NCBI GenBank assembly: GCA_002714305.1
Contig: PAWY01000012.1
Span: 23,124 to 30,288 of the forward strand
Reading direction: 5' to 3'
Source: Methanobacteriota archaeon
GTDB lineage: Archaea; Thermoplasmatota; Poseidoniia; Poseidoniales; Poseidoniaceae
Length of the DNA: 7,165 nt
Shown here in pieces: positions 6,515 through 7,165 of this stretch (its first letter is position 1; each line of letters starts with the position of its first letter). The position numbers were made by a program, and so were the translations under genes. The notes beneath the pieces are model-generated. The model was given only the letters and a program-made list of their open reading frames with translations. It was not told the DNA's origin and did not search any database.

Positions 6515-7165
6515 ATGCAACGGCTGAGTGTCGCCGTGTTGGGCGCAGGTGGCCTCGTTGCCCAGCGTCTCCAACAACGTTTGGCCAACCATCCTTGGTT
6601 TGAACTCGGGGCCGTGGCGGGCTCACCCCGTTACCTCGGCGTGGACTTGGACAAGGTCCCTTGGATTCTGCAGGATGAACGACCCTCCCTTCCATCCCTC
6701 AAGGTGGTGGATGCATCCAGCCGCTCCACCGTTGAAGCCTTGGCCAAAGCAGGCGTTTCCGTGGCCTTTTCTGCCTTGCCGAGCGAAGAGGCAAGGCACC
6801 TTGAGCCGATGTGGGTCGAGGCTGGCATCAAGGTTTTTTCAAACGCCAGCACCTTTCGCCGCCATGAAGGCGTTCCCTTTGTCATCCCAGAAATCAATCC
6901 AGATGCCCTTACCGAACAGAGCGGCGGCCAACTTCGTCATGCGTGCGCCACCAATTGCACGTTGTTGCCCCTGATCCTCCCCCTCGCTGCGCTCCACGAG
7001 ACCTATGGATTGACAGGCTACACCATGCGCAGTGAACAAGGCCTTTCTGGAGGTGGGCACGCCTACATGGAGGCCGCCATCGCAAAAGGTAGCGTTGAAT
7101 CAACCATCCCCGGTGAGGCTGAAAAAACGGAAGCTGAACTGCGTCATCTCCTTGGATGGAACGGG
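6515..7165 (+). CDS. asd: Aspartate-semialdehyde dehydrogenase, 5' part (cut by window end)
   Basis: The frame stays open from ATG 6515 to the last base, giving 217 residues of a protein expected to be about 340-360. Asd reduces aspartyl phosphate to aspartate semialdehyde with NADPH, the branch step toward lysine, threonine and methionine. Visible features: the dinucleotide loop Gly-Ala-Gly-Gly-Leu-Val-Ala (10-16); Phe-Ser-Ala-Leu-Pro (85-89); Val-Phe-Ser-Asn-Ala (107-111); Ile-Pro-Glu-Ile-Asn (124-128); the catalytic cysteine in Thr-Asn-Cys-Thr (C148); Glu-Gln-Gly-Leu-Ser-Gly-Gly-Gly (174-181), equivalent to the usual Gln-Ala-Val-Ser-Gly-Ala-Gly; and a Pro-Gly-Glu-Ala-Glu-Lys segment (199-204). 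These fit the archaeal/fungal-type subfamily. The usual Gly-Ala-Thr-Gly-x-Val-Gly loop has Gly for Thr and Ala for the last Gly. The active-site Arg and His lie beyond the window. It follows the GT2 stop by 42 bases and may be co-transcribed or have its own promoter. Confidence 0.92.
   Translation, partial: MQRLSVAVLGAGGLVAQRLQQRLANHPWFELGAVAGSPRYLGVDLDKVPWILQDERPSLPSLKVVDASSRSTVEALAKAGVSVAFSALPSEEARHLEPMWVEAGIKVFSNASTFRRHEGVPFVIPEINPDALTEQSGGQLRHACATNCTLLPLILPLAALHETYGLTGYTMRSEQGLSGGGHAYMEAAIAKGSVESTIPGEAEKTEAELRHLLGWNG

Noticed and set aside
6528..6974. 148-codon open frame on the plus strand
   Set aside because: It is out of frame with asd, which has clear catalytic and cofactor motifs and runs through the window end in its own frame.

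Overview
The window looks like a dense, intron-free archaeal chromosome segment. The strongest clue is an NMD3-family gene (556-1635), a family confined to archaea and eukaryotes. It sits beside a two-in-one phosphoglucose/phosphomannose isomerase of the SIS type common in archaea. Moderately high GC, Shine-Dalgarno sites, and cytochrome c maturation genes (ccmC/ccmD) in an archaeon suggest a marine Thermoplasmatota-like lineage such as Marine Group II (Poseidoniales). That placement is inference; only the domain-level call is well supported.

Layout. Positions 1-2741 hold a tight plus-strand run: the 3' end of a CcmC-like heme exporter, a tiny CcmD-like membrane protein one base later, NMD3, and the isomerase, which overlaps the NMD3 stop codon. 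A single minus-strand gene (2735-3358) for a LytM/M23-fold metallopeptidase domain protein meets the isomerase tail to tail, overlapping it by 7 nt. Divergent from it, at 3383-7165, is a second plus-strand run: a 781-aa polytopic membrane protein with GT-C glycosyltransferase-like features and a large C-terminal ectodomain, a family 2 glycosyltransferase of the dolichyl-phosphate-sugar synthase type, and the first 217 codons of aspartate-semialdehyde dehydrogenase, cut by the window end.

How the genes relate. CcmC/CcmD belong to heme delivery for c-type cytochromes. NMD3 belongs to large ribosomal subunit biogenesis. The isomerase supplies fructose-6-P, glucose-6-P and mannose-6-P, and could feed activated sugars to the glycosyltransferase pair downstream. 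The GT2 would charge a lipid carrier on the cytoplasmic face and the GT-C-like protein could use such a lipid-linked sugar on the outer face; this link is inferred from adjacency and family. Asd is a lysine/threonine/methionine pathway enzyme with no evident functional tie to its neighbours.

No tRNA, rRNA, CRISPR, insertion sequence, long repeat or clear intrinsic terminator was seen. Every gap between genes is under 60 nt, and no convincing TATA box/BRE could be picked out by eye. The least explained items are the signal-less M23 protein and the four-cysteine ectodomain of the membrane protein.
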